In this document: positions 5,431 to 6,470 of the stretch, piece by piece
How positions within the stretch are numbered: position 1 is the first letter of the stretch
Layout of the letters: every line of letters starts with the position of its first letter
Assembly: GCA_019247395.1 (NCBI GenBank)
Contig: JAFAOZ010000169.1
Location: forward strand, 1 to 6,470
Direction of reading: 5' to 3'
DNA length: 6,470 nt
Source: Vulcanimicrobiota bacterium
GTDB taxonomy: Bacteria; Vulcanimicrobiota; Vulcanimicrobiia; Vulcanimicrobiales; Vulcanimicrobiaceae
The notes under the pieces: model-generated
What the model was told of the DNA's origin: nothing
What the model saw: only the letters and a program-made list of their open reading frames with translations
The model's database searches: none
Translations under genes and position numbers: made by a program

Positions 5431-5928
5431 ATGGCCATGCAAATTGATACGACACTCTTGCCGGCTCGGGGAAACGACGCCGTGGAGATTCTCCTGAACG
5501 ATCATCAAGTGATTAAGAGCCTACTGCGCGAGCTCACCGAAGCCGTGGGACCACGGCGCGAAGAAGTGCTCGAGCAGCTCAAGGGCGTGCTGACCATCCA
5601 CAATGCGACCGAAGAGAATCTCGTCTATCCCGCGATCAACAAAGTTGCGGGCAGCAAGCTGGAAGCGCAACACCTCTATCACGAAACCGCCGAAGCCGAT
5701 ACGGCGCTCTTCGAGCTCGACTCCATGCTCAAGGAGCGCGACGAGAGCGAGTTCGGCACGAAGGCGGAGAAGTTCGCCGAAGCCGTACGGCATCACATCG
5801 AAGAGGAGGAGCAGAAAGCCTTCCCGCGACTGCAAGAGAACGCCGACGCGCGTCACTCCGAGATTCTCGCCGAGTCGGTAAAGACGTTCCGCAAGTCGTT
5901 ACATTTTGAAACAAAATCGGTCGCCTAG
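5431..5928 (+). CDS. Hemerythrin HHE-domain protein
   Basis: A 165-residue cytoplasmic four-helix-bundle protein with a complete set of diiron ligands: His25 (NDHQVIKSLL), His57 and Glu61 (HNATEENLVYP), His84 (YHETAEAD), and His122 and Glu126 (HHIEEEEQKAFP). The two H-xxx-EE-xxx-(Y/F)P motifs are the hallmark of HHE cation-binding domains, which bind O2, NO or iron and take part in redox sensing, iron storage or protection of iron-sulfur clusters. The start is ATG at 5431, with GGGA 5 bp upstream; the in-frame TTG at 5383 would add an Arg-rich N-terminus unlike the family and is rejected, while ATG at 5437 is a close alternative. It follows the YceI gene by 56 bp without a clear promoter or terminator, so it is probably the last gene of that operon. 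Its stop shares CTAG with the convergent topoisomerase stop. Confidence 0.92.
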   Translation: MAMQIDTTLLPARGNDAVEILLNDHQVIKSLLRELTEAVGPRREEVLEQLKGVLTIHNATEENLVYPAINKVAGSKLEAQHLYHETAEADTALFELDSMLKERDESEFGTKAEKFAEAVRHHIEEEEQKAFPRLQENADARHSEILAESVKTFRKSLHFETKSVA

Positions 5929-6470
5929 CTCCGACCTTTCCTAAGCGAACGCCGCAGCGATCGCTCGATCGGCTCGCTGCGGCGGCGCTCCCATTTCTGC
6001 ACGAAGCGCAGCGCAATCCGCTCCTGATGCGATAGAGCGGCGGCACGCGGCTTCGTCGTGGTGGCGACTTTGCCGTTGCGGCTGGGCAACGCACGCAAGC
6101 GCGTATACGTTTCGATCACCGCCGGATGCACGTAGGCTTTGCGGCAAACCGCCGGCGTGTTCCCCAGACGCGCGGCGACGCACGCCAAAGCCGCGGTAAT
6201 GTTCTGCTTGACGTCGGACGGCTCGGCGGCCGGCGCCGCCAGAGCGGAAATGCATTCCACCGTGCCAATCCACGTACGAAAATCCTTAGCGGAAAAATCG
6301 TCGCCGGCGATCTCGCGAATATACGCGTTGACGTCGTCGGACTCAACGCGCGCGATCTCGCCGGTTTCGTCAATATATTCGAAGAGCTTCTCGCCGGGAA
6401 GATCGCGGCAGCGCTTGATGATGCGCGCAAGCCGCGCGTCGCGCAGCGTGATGAGACTCTCGCGGCCGGT
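5925..6470 (-). CDS. DNA topoisomerase IB, C-terminal part
   Basis: The reading frame is open from the window edge to a TAG at 5927-5925, giving 181 residues; the N-terminus lies outside. It matches the catalytic domain of bacterial/poxvirus-type topoisomerase IB, which relaxes supercoils by nicking one strand through a 3'-phosphotyrosine. In order there are IIKRCRDLPGEKLFEYIDE, then AKDFRTW, whose Arg (6278-6276) corresponds to the catalytic Arg223 of the vaccinia enzyme, then ARLGNTPAVCRKAYVHPAV with the nucleophile Tyr at 6134-6132. The Asn of LGN, nine residues before the Tyr, sits where the poxvirus enzyme has a catalytic His; as far as I recall this is normal for bacterial members. A tail rich in Arg and Lys (after HPAVIETY) extends beyond the core and may aid DNA binding. 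The catalytic Lys and first Arg are upstream of the visible part. The GTG at 6260 is internal, not the start. Confidence 0.93.
   Translation of the reverse strand, partial: TGRESLITLRDARLARIIKRCRDLPGEKLFEYIDETGEIARVESDDVNAYIREIAGDDFSAKDFRTWIGTVECISALAAPAAEPSDVKQNITAALACVAARLGNTPAVCRKAYVHPAVIETYTRLRALPSRNGKVATTTKPRAAALSHQERIALRFVQKWERRRSEPIERSLRRSLRKGRS

Noticed and set aside
1..6470. CRISPR array, tRNA or rRNA genes, insertion sequence or prophage genes
   Set aside because: No regularly spaced repeats, no cloverleaf or rRNA sequence, and no transposase, integrase or phage structural motifs were seen in any frame.

Overview
This is a GC-rich, gene-dense bacterial window with about eight complete or near-complete genes, one gene cut at each end, and very little non-coding DNA. 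It encodes a TolC-type outer-membrane protein, a lipoprotein efflux adaptor and a putative outer-membrane beta-barrel, so the host has two membranes. The mix of genes (bacterial topoisomerase IB, pterin dehydratase, YceI, hemerythrin), the GC-rich codon use and the apparently leaderless promoters would fit an uncultured lineage such as Eremiobacterota/Vulcanimicrobiota (WPS-2). That placement is an impression from the sequence and was not tested.

Layout. (1) 1-1271, plus strand: the tail of a TolC-family protein overlaps by GTGA with a lipoprotein periplasmic adaptor of an efflux system; the inner-membrane pump is not in the window. (2) 1279-2598, minus strand: a GT-B glycosyltransferase, tail to tail with the adaptor. 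(3) 2657-3609, plus strand: a secreted LolA-like protein of unknown function overlaps by GTGA with a pterin-4a-carbinolamine dehydratase. The region between the divergent starts (2599-2656) holds a C-tract/G-tract pseudo-palindrome directly upstream of a good -10 box. (4) 3610-3762: the only sizeable gap (153 bp), with a terminator-like hairpin at its start and a compact promoter at its end. (5) 3763-5928, plus strand: a putative monoheme cytochrome fused to a beta-barrel, a YceI-family periplasmic protein and a hemerythrin. (6) 5925-6470, minus strand: the C-terminal part of a type IB topoisomerase, whose stop codon shares CTAG with the hemerythrin stop.

The most interesting part is 3728-5928. 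A near-consensus promoter (TTGACT, 18 bp, TAGATT) places the transcription start on the GTG start codon. Two similar palindromes, each one base away from TTAGGC-NN-GCCTAA and spaced exactly 22 bp apart, occupy the -35/-10 spacer and the start site. This resembles a metal-responsive (DtxR/MntR-like) double operator. It controls a gene whose product has one CxxCH haem site near the N-terminus followed by a barrel-like body, the architecture of Cyc2-type fused cytochrome-porins, followed by YceI and a diiron hemerythrin. The inferred theme is iron- or redox-responsive electron transfer across the outer membrane. The barrel also carries, in frame, a piece that looks like a dispersed genomic repeat, flanked by the only two cysteines outside the haem motif.
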